Below, piece by piece: positions 35,229-42,734 of a stretch of DNA of 64,000 nt. The position numbers and the translations under genes are program-made. Below the pieces are notes generated by a model that did not search any database, was not told the DNA's origin, and saw nothing but the letters and a program-made list of their open reading frames with translations. The DNA is from JANLVJ01 sp031363945. GTDB taxonomy: Bacteria > Bacteroidota > Bacteroidia > Sphingobacteriales > Sphingobacteriaceae. Every line of letters starts with the position of its first letter. Position 1 is the stretch's first letter. Where the stretch lies: assembly GCA_031363945.1 (NCBI GenBank), contig JANLVJ010000013.1, positions 124,001-188,000 on the forward strand. Reading direction: 5' to 3'.

Positions 35229-36647
35229 ATGCCCATGAATCCATCATTTACTGATTTTCCGCTTAACAAGCAATTATTAAGTGCCATCCAAGCTGCAGGT
35301 TTTGAAACACCTACCCCAATTCAGGAACGATCGATTAATCCGATTCTTGCCGGAGCGCAGGTTGTAGGTATAGCACAAACTGGTACTGGTAAAACAGCTG
35401 CTTTTGCCATTCCTATTATTTCAAAGCTTAACTATGCCCAGGGTGCTGAACCAAGAGCTCTCATTCTTGCCCCAACACGTGAACTGGCATTACAAATAAC
35501 AGAACACTTTCATATGTTGGCCCAGAACTCAGATCTAAGAATACTTGCTATTTATGGGGGTAGCGGTCTTAAAGCTCAACGTGAAGGCTTGCAACAAGGT
35601 ATAGATATTTTAATTGCCACCCCAGGTAGATTATATGAACTATATAAACAAGGTGAGCTGGTACTTAAAAAAGTGCAGGTATTTGTGATCGACGAAGCCG
35701 ACAAAATGATGGATATGGGCTTTATCGGAGCCATTCACCAGTTACTTGAAGTCTTGCCAAATAAAAAGCAGTGTTTACTGTTTTCAGCAACCATGACCTC
35801 AAGGGTTGAAGTTCTCTATAATGATTTTATGGAATTTCCCATGCTCATTGAAAGTAGTCCGCAGTCAACACCTGCTAAAACGGTAAAACAGTTAATGTAT
35901 CCCGTTCCTAACCTGAAAACTAAATTAAATCTGCTTTTATTCTTACTGGACCAGCAGGGTAAGGAGCGAAAAACAATAGTTTTTTGTAAAACTAAAACGC
36001 TTGCAAATCAGGTATTTAAATATCTTAGTCGAAAGATAAGTGAAGATTATGTGCGGGTTATTCATGGCAATAAAGACCAGAATACACGTATAAAATCAAT
36101 GAATGATATGCGTGACGGGGTAGTTCCATGCCTGATAGCAACTGATGTGGCTGCAAGAGGTATTGATATAGCTGAAATTGGGCTTGTGGTAAATTTTGAT
36201 GTGCCGTTGATTGCTGAAGAATATATTCATAGAATTGGCCGAACAGGCCGTGCTGGTTTAAGTGGTGAGGCTATTACTTTCTGCAATCCTGCAGAAGAGT
36301 ATTATTTAAAATTCATAGAAAAACTTACACGCCAGAAAATTCCATTAAGTCTTTTACCTGAAGGTGTAAAACTTGAAGTGACTTTATACCCAGAACAACA
36401 GGCCCTGGCCATGGAAATTGATTTGCAGCGTAAAAAAGATGATCCCACTTTTCAAGGAGCTTTTCATGAAAAAAAGGGTCAGGCCGCAAATCTTAAAACA
36501 AAGGCAGCAGCACCCGTATTAAAGGGTAAACATGCAAAAGACGCCGCAAAAACATGGGGCAAAACAGCCCCTGGAATAAAGAATTTTGGAGGGGGTAAGG
36601 GAGGGAATTTCAAAGCAGGCTTACCAAAGCGTTCAGGTAAACGGTAG
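35229..36647 (+). CDS. DEAD-box ATP-dependent RNA helicase
   Basis: A 472-residue RNA helicase. All core motifs are visible: Q motif TPTPIQERSI, Walker A AQTGTGKTAAF, Ia PTRELALQI, TPGRL, motif II FVIDEADKMMDMGF, SAT, IV FCKTKTLANQVF, V ATDVAARGIDIAEIG and VI HRIGRTGRAG. After the second RecA domain (ending near residue 370) is a basic, Lys/Gly-rich tail of about 100 residues, as in RhlE-type helicases, suited to RNA binding. Such proteins act in ribosome assembly, RNA decay and cold adaptation. A start three codons downstream (MNPSF) is equally possible. gldC follows 75 bases later. Confidence 0.95.
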   Translation: MPMNPSFTDFPLNKQLLSAIQAAGFETPTPIQERSINPILAGAQVVGIAQTGTGKTAAFAIPIISKLNYAQGAEPRALILAPTRELALQITEHFHMLAQNSDLRILAIYGGSGLKAQREGLQQGIDILIATPGRLYELYKQGELVLKKVQVFVIDEADKMMDMGFIGAIHQLLEVLPNKKQCLLFSATMTSRVEVLYNDFMEFPMLIESSPQSTPAKTVKQLMYPVPNLKTKLNLLLFLLDQQGKERKTIVFCKTKTLANQVFKYLSRKISEDYVRVIHGNKDQNTRIKSMNDMRDGVVPCLIATDVAARGIDIAEIGLVVNFDVPLIAEEYIHRIGRTGRAGLSGEAITFCNPAEEYYLKFIEKLTRQKIPLSLLPEGVKLEVTLYPEQQALAMEIDLQRKKDDPTFQGAFHEKKGQAANLKTKAAAPVLKGKHAKDAAKTWGKTAPGIKNFGGGKGGNFKAGLPKRSGKR

Positions 36648-36722
36648 TTGATTTTTTACGGAGTGATTTTAACAGGCAGGTAATAGATCAATTAATTAAT
36701 TTAAAATTTAGTACAACCATTC

Positions 36723-37058
36723 GTGAAAACATCGGAAATAAAATTTACTGTAAATCTTGATAACCAGGATGTGCCTGAATACATTTTATGGGAGGCAACC
36801 GATTCTAAAAATGATGAACCGGCAAGTTGTCAGGCCGTGCTAATTTCACTTTGGGATAATGAGTATAAGAATACGCTGAAAATTGATCTTTGGACAAAAG
36901 ATATGCCCGTAGATGAAATGAAACAGTTTTTTTATGAAACCCTGATGACCATGGGAGATACTTTTTTAAAAGCCACAGGAGAAAAATTAATCGTTGAAGA
37001 CCTACGGGACTATTGTGCACATTTTGCTGAAAAAATGGAACTTAAAATCCAAAAATAG
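36723..37058 (+). CDS. gldC: Gliding motility protein GldC
   Basis: A 111-residue cytoplasmic protein of the GldC family found in gliding Bacteroidota. It opens MKTSEIKFTVNLDNQDVPEY, continues ILWEATDSKNDEPASCQAVL and WDNEYKNTLKIDLWTKDMPV, and ends in an alpha-helical part (MKQFFYETLMTMGDTFLKAT). GldC is thought to stabilise GldB; its exact role is unresolved and it occurs in some non-gliders. gldB is not in this window. The start codon is GTG at 36723 and no in-frame ATG fits, since the next Met is well inside the conserved region. Confidence 0.92.
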   Translation: MKTSEIKFTVNLDNQDVPEYILWEATDSKNDEPASCQAVLISLWDNEYKNTLKIDLWTKDMPVDEMKQFFYETLMTMGDTFLKATGEKLIVEDLRDYCAHFAEKMELKIQK

Positions 37059-37099
37059 CAGGGCATTCTAAACCTCAGGGAAAAGATTTTTTTTTAGTT

Positions 37100-37115
37100 A
37101 ATGATCAAGGTCATT
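37100..37115 (+). promoter_or_regulatory. FNR-like box upstream of the universal stress protein gene
   Basis: AATGATCAAGGTCATT is a dyad with half-sites AATGA/TCATT and core TGAT-N4-GTCA, close to the FNR consensus TTGAT-N4-ATCAA. A GAAATTTA sequence (37137-37144, 6 of 8 against TAnnTTTG) would put the start site near 37149, so the dyad centre is at about -41.5, the class II activator position. Confidence 0.5.
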
Positions 37116-37160
37116 TTAAATAACTTTTTTTCTTCAGAAATTTACATGATTTAAAACAGC

Positions 37161-38021
37161 ATGTATATGAAAACTTTTCTGGTTGCAAGTGATTTTTCAT
37201 CTAATGCCCGTAATGCGGCTAGTTTTGCTTATCAGCTGGCTAAGCCCATAAAAGCTGATATTATTCTCTGTAATGCAGTAGTTGTACCTTCAGAGGTGCC
37301 AATTGCAAGTACTATGGTATGGTCAGTTGAAGAATGTGAAAACCTGATTGAAAGTAGTTTGCATGAATTAAAACAGTTAAAGAATAGCCTTGAACTCGGT
37401 GATACTTCTGAAACATTTAAACCAGCCATAACCTGTATTAATGATTCAGGAACGCTTTCTGACATAATTGAAGAGGTTGTCAAAAGCCAGAAAATAGCTC
37501 TTGCTATTATTGGTACGCATGGTTCAAGTGGAATGAATCAGTTTATTTTAGGAAATCATAGTCGTGAACTGATCAATCATACCAGGATTCCACTTTTAAT
37601 TGTTCCCGCAGAAACCAAAACAAACCGTATTCGAAAAATTGCATTTGCCGCTGATTTCAAAAAACCTGAACAGGATCTTTCCTCAATTTATGCGCTCATT
37701 GAATTTGCAAGGCCACTAGAAGCTGAAATTTTACTCACTTATGTTTGTGATACTGACTTTGAGTCACCAGAATTTCAGCACTGGATCCAGAATTTTATGA
37801 CTGAATTAAGTAATAAAGCTAATTACCCACATATTTATTATCGAATCATCAGAAATAAGCAGGTCATTTTGGGTCTTGACTGGCTTTGTCTGCATGGGCA
37901 GATTGACATGCTGGCCATGGTACACAGGTCTAAAACATTTATGGAAAATTTGTTCAGGGGTAGTAATACTCAGAAAATGGCCCAGCATATACCAGTTCCA
38001 TTACTCGTTTTTCCAGGGTAA
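37161..38021 (+). CDS. Universal stress protein, tandem UspA domains
   Basis: A 286-residue cytosolic protein with two Usp domains. The first starts MKTFLVASDFSSNARNAASF and ends in the nucleotide-site motif IIGTHGSSGMNQFILGNHSR, with the G-x2-G-x9-G spacing of ATP-binding Usp proteins, though Asn stands where the usual Ser/Thr follows. The second domain (about residues 155-286) is more divergent, ending LAMVHRSKTFMENLFRGSNT. Tandem Usp proteins in many bacteria respond to low oxygen or energy stress. An FNR-like box at 37100-37115 fits such control here. The ATG at 37161 or 37167 may be used. Confidence 0.9.
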   Translation: MYMKTFLVASDFSSNARNAASFAYQLAKPIKADIILCNAVVVPSEVPIASTMVWSVEECENLIESSLHELKQLKNSLELGDTSETFKPAITCINDSGTLSDIIEEVVKSQKIALAIIGTHGSSGMNQFILGNHSRELINHTRIPLLIVPAETKTNRIRKIAFAADFKKPEQDLSSIYALIEFARPLEAEILLTYVCDTDFESPEFQHWIQNFMTELSNKANYPHIYYRIIRNKQVILGLDWLCLHGQIDMLAMVHRSKTFMENLFRGSNTQKMAQHIPVPLLVFPG

Positions 38022-38409
38022 ATCTCAATTATGTGTATACTGGTTGCATTCCTGTTAAAATCGGGCAAAAAATCAGACAGATTTTTTTAAATCATGGCTG
38101 TTTATTCATGATTATTTTCATTAAGCCAGCTCGAAAAATCAGCAGTCTACGTCAGATACATAATGAACTCAGGGCTTAAATTGAAAACAGAAAATGGGCC
38201 TATTTAACCCAAGCCTAATTAGTAACAATTACTGGTCATGGATTAAAGACCCACTATTTATAATTAAGGGAAATTCACATCTAATTGATGATTTAATCTA
38301 ATACATCACTTGTTTTTTTAGGCATTTGGCCTTCAATTTTTCGCTATTTTTTACTCTAAATGTCTATCATACGCTTAATATAAAAAAACAGTGAATATTT
38401 TTAAACATA
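38022..38409. other. Intergenic stretch, no gene seen
   Basis: About 390 AT-rich bases with frequent stops in all frames. A TGATTATTTTCA sequence at 38109-38120 resembles half of an FNR-like box, but the second half-site deviates. No RNA gene or repeat recognised. The 69-codon frame that follows (38410-38619) is not assignable. Confidence 0.35.
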
Positions 38410-38589
38410 ATGAAAATAAGCCAGAGAAAATGGAAACAAATTTCCAGTGCAGATGCAAATAAAAGACGGTTTTGCCAGTTTGATTGTTGTATTAAGCAAG
38501 TATTTTCAGAGAGAATAAATTTTATTTATTCCTTATATAACAACACTATTAAAACCCAAAATTCACTTCGGAAAATAATTCTTGATAAA

Positions 38590-38834
38590 TTTGAAACCCT
38601 TGATGAGATGATTGATTGAATTGAAAAAGAACATACTGGTACAGATTTTATTGCCATTCTTAAAATCACAAATGGCTCACTCTTTTTTCAGATGCCCCTG
38701 AATCAATAACCAAACTATACAAACTGACCGCAGCCTTTGAAAATGATCTGCTTCAAAATCGCCATTCTGAAGCAGATATCCTTTATCCTAAATCTATTGA
38801 GTTGGAAAATGAAATAGCTGCTATGACAATTTAA
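38590..38834 (+). pseudogene. Decayed Ric/ScdA/YtfE-type hemerythrin gene (3' part)
   Basis: Across two frames the DNA encodes pieces of the hemerythrin-like domain of iron-sulfur repair di-iron proteins. One frame, after a TGA at 38617-38619, gives IEKEHTGTDFIAILKITNGS; at the T-rich tract near 38680 the match moves to another frame, giving LFSDAPESITKLYKLTAAFE, then NDLLQNRHSEADILYPKSIE and LENEIAAM, ending at TAA 38832-38834. The His-x-x-Glu and ILYPK-like part matches the HLENNILFPKAIELE block of Ric. The stop and frameshift argue for a dead gene. Ric proteins repair Fe-S clusters damaged by NO or oxidants. The 69-codon frame at 38410-38619 just upstream may be its worn N-terminal part, but I see no clear match there. 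Confidence 0.6.
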
Positions 38835-38897
38835 ACGACAACCATTTCTTCCCGGCAGGTATTTAATCCGCGTATGTAGCCTTAAAAATTTTAAATT

Positions 38898-39293
38898 ATG
38901 CAGCTAATTCAAAATGAATCTGAATTACAAAAATTAAACCTGCTCGGAAATCAGTCAAAAACTGATTTGTTCCTGATTGAAGATGAGCTCGCGCAGATAA
39001 AAAAAATGATTTCTTTACGGTGGAACCGAATTTTAAGAGGTAAAAATCTTATTGAGATACAGGAATTAAATATCATACTCATGCTCTTTGAAGAGCATAT
39101 TCCTAAAATCAAAGTAAGAATTAATGAACACTTGAAATTAATAGATTTTCTGATGAATAAAAAAAGTGAGATGGTAATCTTACCAATTTCAGATGATCTT
39201 ATTTTAATAAGAGAAGAGCTTGAAAGATTAGTGAAAAGTGTCAAAAAAATGAAGAATTCTTATACTCGACTGGTAAGTAAATTGATTCTCTAA
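38898..39293 (+). CDS. Hypothetical helical protein
   Basis: A 131-residue protein that I do not recognise. It is Leu/Ile/Lys/Glu-rich with heptad-like spacing over most of its length (for example SELQKLNLLGNQSKTDLFLI and REELERLVKSVKKMKNSYTR), predicting long coiled-coil helices. No signal peptide, membrane segment or cysteine is present. It lies between the hemerythrin remnant and the cytochrome genes. The uninterrupted frame and ATG start support a real gene; function unknown. Confidence 0.55.
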   Translation: MQLIQNESELQKLNLLGNQSKTDLFLIEDELAQIKKMISLRWNRILRGKNLIEIQELNIILMLFEEHIPKIKVRINEHLKLIDFLMNKKSEMVILPISDDLILIREELERLVKSVKKMKNSYTRLVSKLIL

Positions 39294-39344
39294 CTTTACA
39301 TCAGTTTTCTTTTCTTTATTCTTCTTACAGCACTACCTGCAACT

Positions 39345-39380
39345 AATGATAACAGTCATATATCTGACTGATTGAAATCA
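39345..39380 (+). promoter_or_regulatory. Two tandem FNR-like boxes upstream of the cytochrome c operon
   Basis: TGATAACAGTCA (39347-39358) and TGATTGAAATCA (39369-39380) both fit TGAT-N4-RTCA; their centres are 22 bp apart, two helical turns, on one DNA face. TACTTTTA at 39403-39410 matches TAnnTTTG at 7 of 8 positions and would place the start near 39416, so the second box is centred at about -41.5 (class II) and the first at about -63.5. Confidence 0.6.
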
Positions 39381-39488
39381 CTCTCAGGCCCATCATACGC
39401 ATTACTTTTATAAAAAACATTCACGGTTTAAGATACCAGAAATCAAAACCGGGAAAAAGTTAAAAGCGTAGATTTTAAACCTAAAAAC

Positions 39489-39896
39489 ATGATCATGTCT
39501 AGATTAATTACAAGCTTAATTAGTTTGCTGGCTTTAGTGTCGGGCAGTAATTTGAATGCTCAGACTAAACCTAAATGGGTTGTACCGTCTTCTGCTGTCA
39601 AAATTGAAAACCCGGTAGGCTCAGGTAGTGCTACTCTGGCATCTGCAAAAATTCTCTACATCAATAACTGCGCTCCCTGTCATGGTGAAAAAGGAAAAGG
39701 TAATGGTCCTGCCTCAGCATCTCTTGTTCCCAAACCTGCTGACCATTCTTCGTCCGTTTTTCAGAGTCAGAGTGACGGGGCAATTTTCTATAAACTTAGT
39801 GAAGGCAGAAGCCCGATGCCGGCCTATAAAGCCATACTTTCAGACCAGCAGCGCTGGGGTCTTGTTTCTTATATACGAACGCTTAAAAAGAAATGA
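39489..39896 (+). CDS. Exported monohaem cytochrome c
   Basis: A 135-residue periplasmic c-type cytochrome. A signal peptide ends near Ala24 (SNLNAQ). The haem motif is Cys61-Ala-Pro-Cys-His65, followed by GEKGKGNGPASASLVPKPAD, and the distal ligand is Met110 in GRSPMPAYKAI, the layout of class I cytochromes. It would carry single electrons in the periplasm. It starts an apparent operon: the barrel gene overlaps its stop by 4 bases, and a lipoprotein cytochrome gene follows. Two FNR-like boxes lie 109-142 bases upstream. The ATG at 39489 and one two codons later are both possible starts. Confidence 0.93.
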   Translation: MIMSRLITSLISLLALVSGSNLNAQTKPKWVVPSSAVKIENPVGSGSATLASAKILYINNCAPCHGEKGKGNGPASASLVPKPADHSSSVFQSQSDGAIFYKLSEGRSPMPAYKAILSDQQRWGLVSYIRTLKKK

Positions 39897-41119
39897 GACA
39901 TATGAAACTTATCAGACCGTTTACTATATGCTATATCAGCATTTTATCAATTAGTAATCAGTTCGCTAGAGCTCAGGTAGTGAAAGATACCGCTTTAACA
40001 GAGCAGGTTAGTATACTCAGCCGGCAAATTGCTGAGATGAAAGAAGGTGATAGTCATTTTATGGTTGCCGGGTTGACAACGTTCGGCTTTGTAAATCAAA
40101 AAACAACCACACAACTTGGAGGCCTAAGGTCATCATCCAGATATAACAGTCTTGGAGATGCCAATCGCTATGAATTAAGTCCGATGTTTCTTTGGCGTCA
40201 TGGTGATAAACTGCTGGTAGAATTCGAACCTTCATTTAATGGAATAAGTCTGGGTGTTAATTGGGCGGCTATCTCCTATTTCGTAAGCCCTTATTTAATA
40301 GTCAGGGGAGGATATATTGTATTACCATTTGGTAGTTATAGTAAACATTTTGCTGCTGGCTGGATCAATAAACTTGCATCAGATCCGATCGGCGTAAATC
40401 CTGCGGGTTCAGATTTTGGTGTTGAAATTGGTGGTGGTTTACCCCTGGGAAGTATGAAGGCGACGTACGATTTTGCGATATCAAATGGATTTCAGTTAAA
40501 TGCGGATGGTACAATACAAGGTGTAGGAATAAATGCCCTTATAAATAATAAGACACTTAGCGGAAGGCTTTCTATTTTACCTTTCTCAAACTCTAGTTTA
40601 GAAATTGGGATATCTGGACTATATGGTAGCCTCGCTTATCCCGGGGTAAATTTTACACCAAATAAGCCAGTCATTTCAATGATTGCTGTTGATGGCAATT
40701 TTGTCAAAAACATCGATCCTGTGCAATTAAATTTTAAATGCCAGTACAGCTTGTCTAAGGTAAACAGACAGAATTACCGCAACCCAATTGATTCTACCAC
40801 TACATATTCATTTTTAAATAATACGAATGCATCATTTGCCCAACTTTCAGTAAGACCTTTTCTTGTTGATAATAAATTTCTTAAAAATCTCGAACTAGCC
40901 TTCAGGTATGTGAATTATAAGACACCAGTAAACTCAACTTTTGGACAAAATTATAATGAACGGGATTATGGTGTTGATTACTGGCTAAGCTGGCGTACTG
41001 TATTGAAAATCACATATGAAAATATCAATGCTACAGGTAGTTCAAATGTGGCCATTACTGGTCTACAGGGCTCGACGGGAATAAATAGAATGGTTCTTCA
41101 ATTTTCAACCGAATTTTAA
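39893..41119 (+). CDS. Outer-membrane porin-like beta-barrel protein
   Basis: A 408-residue exported protein with a signal peptide (cleavage near FARAQ, about residue 27). A short helical stretch (ALTEQVSILSRQIAEMKEGD) precedes the barrel, as in trimeric porins. The rest alternates polar and hydrophobic residues with Gly/aromatic-rich strands (FGVEIGGGLPLGSMKATYDF, for example) and ends in Phe (RMVLQFSTEF), the usual outer-membrane C-terminus. I cannot name the substrate. Position between two c-type cytochromes, sharing an ATGA overlap with the first, suggests passage of a redox substrate or electron transfer across the outer membrane; that is inference. No multihaem protein is present. Confidence 0.8.
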   Translation: MRHMKLIRPFTICYISILSISNQFARAQVVKDTALTEQVSILSRQIAEMKEGDSHFMVAGLTTFGFVNQKTTTQLGGLRSSSRYNSLGDANRYELSPMFLWRHGDKLLVEFEPSFNGISLGVNWAAISYFVSPYLIVRGGYIVLPFGSYSKHFAAGWINKLASDPIGVNPAGSDFGVEIGGGLPLGSMKATYDFAISNGFQLNADGTIQGVGINALINNKTLSGRLSILPFSNSSLEIGISGLYGSLAYPGVNFTPNKPVISMIAVDGNFVKNIDPVQLNFKCQYSLSKVNRQNYRNPIDSTTTYSFLNNTNASFAQLSVRPFLVDNKFLKNLELAFRYVNYKTPVNSTFGQNYNERDYGVDYWLSWRTVLKITYENINATGSSNVAITGLQGSTGINRMVLQFSTEF

Positions 41120-41128
41120 ATCGACCGT

Positions 41129-41398
41129 ATGAAATTCTTAATCAATAAAAAGGCGGGCTTAGTAATAATCAGCTCTATCATTTTCGCGGTCTTACTATAC
41201 AGTTGTTCAGAAAGTAAGGTGGTCAGGGCAAAAGGCGGAGCTCAGCTGTGGTCAGAAAATTGCCAGCGTTGTCATAATACGCCCTCCCCAAATTCTTTCT
41301 CAGCTTCACAATGGAAAACCATTGGTATGCATATGCAATCCAGGGCTCTACTTACCACTTCTGAACGTGATAAAATAGTCAGTTTCCTGCAACAGTAA
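41129..41398 (+). CDS. Lipoprotein monohaem cytochrome c
   Basis: An 89-residue small cytochrome. The N-terminal helix ends in the lipobox Leu-Tyr-Ser-Cys26, so it should be lipid-anchored. The haem motif is Cys45-Gln-Arg-Cys-His49 in LWSENCQRCHNTPSPNSF, and Met67 or Met69 (IGMHMQSRALL) is the likely distal ligand. It is nine bases downstream of the barrel gene and probably co-transcribed with it and the first cytochrome. Such short proteins often serve as electron shuttles at a membrane. Confidence 0.9.
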   Translation: MKFLINKKAGLVIISSIIFAVLLYSCSESKVVRAKGGAQLWSENCQRCHNTPSPNSFSASQWKTIGMHMQSRALLTTSERDKIVSFLQQ

Positions 41399-41472
41399 AT
41401 TTTAATTTACTGTACGGTTTACAATGATGCAACGTTAAAGCTGAAGATAAAAAAAACTCAGTGTTGAATTTC

Positions 41473-41519
41473 TTATTCATAAATTACATAAGTAGCGAAA
41501 GGTGATGTAAGATGAATAA
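41473..41519 (+). repeat. Long interrupted inverted repeat before the FixL-like kinase gene
   Basis: The left arm TTATTCAT-AAA-TTACAT (41473-41489) pairs with the right arm ATGTAA-G-ATGAATAA (41505-41519): 14 base pairs in two blocks around a 15-base loop. It lies 27 bases before the kinase ATG and after the cytochrome operon. AT-richness and the lack of a T tract argue against a plain terminator; it could be an operator or an RNA hairpin. Confidence 0.5.
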
Positions 41520-41546
41520 TAAAAACGTTCTTGTTATGGTTAACTT

Positions 41547-42734
41547 ATGGAAAATACTACCTTACTGGATGCCATTATTCAATATGCGATCGACGGCATC
41601 ATAACTATTGATGAAGCTGGATTAATAGAATCTATAAATCCTTCAGGGTGTAAACTTTTCGATTATGAAGCTAGTGAAGTGATTGGCCAGAATATTTCAA
41701 TGCTTATGCCCTCAACTGATAAAGAGCAGCATAATTCTTATATTTCAGAATTTGCACATTCAAGAAGACCCAATGTCATCGGTAAAGGCCGCGAAATAGA
41801 AGGTCTTCGAAAAGATGGTTCGGTTTTTCCGTTTAGGCTTGGTATAAGCGAAGTTCAGTTTTTAGGCAGGATAGTGTATACCGGATTTATTCATGATCTT
41901 ACCAGAGAAAAAGAAGCAGAAAATACATTAAGGGTATATGCTGCAAAACTTGAGCAGGAAGTTCATGAGCGAACACTCTCACTAAAAAATACAGTTCTGG
42001 CACTTCAGCAAGCGAAACGAAAAGTAAACCTCTCATTAAAGAAAGAAAAACAACTCGGGCAGTTAAAAAGCAGATTTGTTTCTCTTGCCTCACATGAATT
42101 TAGAACTCCCCTGAGTGCGGTACAGTTATCGGCTTCATTAATTGATAAATACGCGGCTGAATTTCACAGTGATAGCATCACAAAGCATGTTTCAAAAATA
42201 AAAAATGCAGTCAGCAATCTGACTATAATTTTGAATGATTTTCTTTCACTTGAAAAACTTGAAGCAGGAAAGGAAAAACCTGTTTTTACCAGTTTTGACC
42301 TGGTAAAACTGTCTGAAGAAATTACGGAAGAAATGCAGGTTCAGGCAAAAGAGCATCAGGCAATTATATACCTTCATACAGGTACAAGTAGTCAGGTAAA
42401 GCTTGATATCAGCCTGCTTAAGACCTGTATTGTTAATTTGATTTCTAATGCTATTAAATATTCAGGCGAAAATACATTCATTGATTTTAATACCGAAGTA
42501 ACTGACGCCATATGCACGGTCATGGTTAGAGATAATGGCATTGGAATACCTGAAGCAGATCAGGAGCATTTGTTTGAAGCTTTTTTCAGGGCTCATAATA
42601 CTGGTAATATACCTGGAACAGGTCTTGGTCTTAATATAGTTGCCCGTTATACCCAGCTGATGAATGGTAAGATCATTTTTAAAAGCAGTATAAGTCAGGG
42701 GGCTGTTTTCTCAATCTCATTTCCATTAACATGA
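41547..42734 (+). CDS. FixL-like PAS histidine kinase with haem-ligand residues
   Basis: A 395-residue cytoplasmic kinase with no membrane helix. The PAS domain (about residues 1-118) resembles FixL: IQYAIDGIITIDEAGLIESI, then MPSTDKEQHNSYISEFAHSR and VIGKGREIEGLRKDGSVFPF. His62 in Q-H-N-S-Y-I aligns with the haem-binding His200 of Bradyrhizobium FixL (H-D-S-Y-I), and Arg82 in G-K-G-R, 20 residues on, with the oxygen-contacting Arg220. A coiled coil (about 120-170) leads to HisKA with His183 in FVSLASHEFRTPLSAVQLSA and to the HATPase domain (NLISNAIKYSGENT, DNGIGIPEADQEHLFEAFFR, GTGLGLNIV). It overlaps the next regulator gene by 4 bases. Haem binding is inferred. Confidence 0.88.
   Translation: MENTTLLDAIIQYAIDGIITIDEAGLIESINPSGCKLFDYEASEVIGQNISMLMPSTDKEQHNSYISEFAHSRRPNVIGKGREIEGLRKDGSVFPFRLGISEVQFLGRIVYTGFIHDLTREKEAENTLRVYAAKLEQEVHERTLSLKNTVLALQQAKRKVNLSLKKEKQLGQLKSRFVSLASHEFRTPLSAVQLSASLIDKYAAEFHSDSITKHVSKIKNAVSNLTIILNDFLSLEKLEAGKEKPVFTSFDLVKLSEEITEEMQVQAKEHQAIIYLHTGTSSQVKLDISLLKTCIVNLISNAIKYSGENTFIDFNTEVTDAICTVMVRDNGIGIPEADQEHLFEAFFRAHNTGNIPGTGLGLNIVARYTQLMNGKIIFKSSISQGAVFSISFPLT

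Noticed and set aside
38109..38120. TGATTATTTTCA downstream of the universal stress protein gene
   Set aside because: Second half-site deviates and no gene with a clear start follows at suitable distance.
38410..38619. 69-codon frame before the hemerythrin remnant
   Set aside because: No clear match to the N-terminal part of Ric proteins; mentioned with the pseudogene but not annotated as a gene.
39353..39370. CAGTCA-N6-TGACTG dyad upstream of the cytochrome operon
   Set aside because: It is made of the right half of one FNR-like box and the flank of the next; the two-box reading explains it better.
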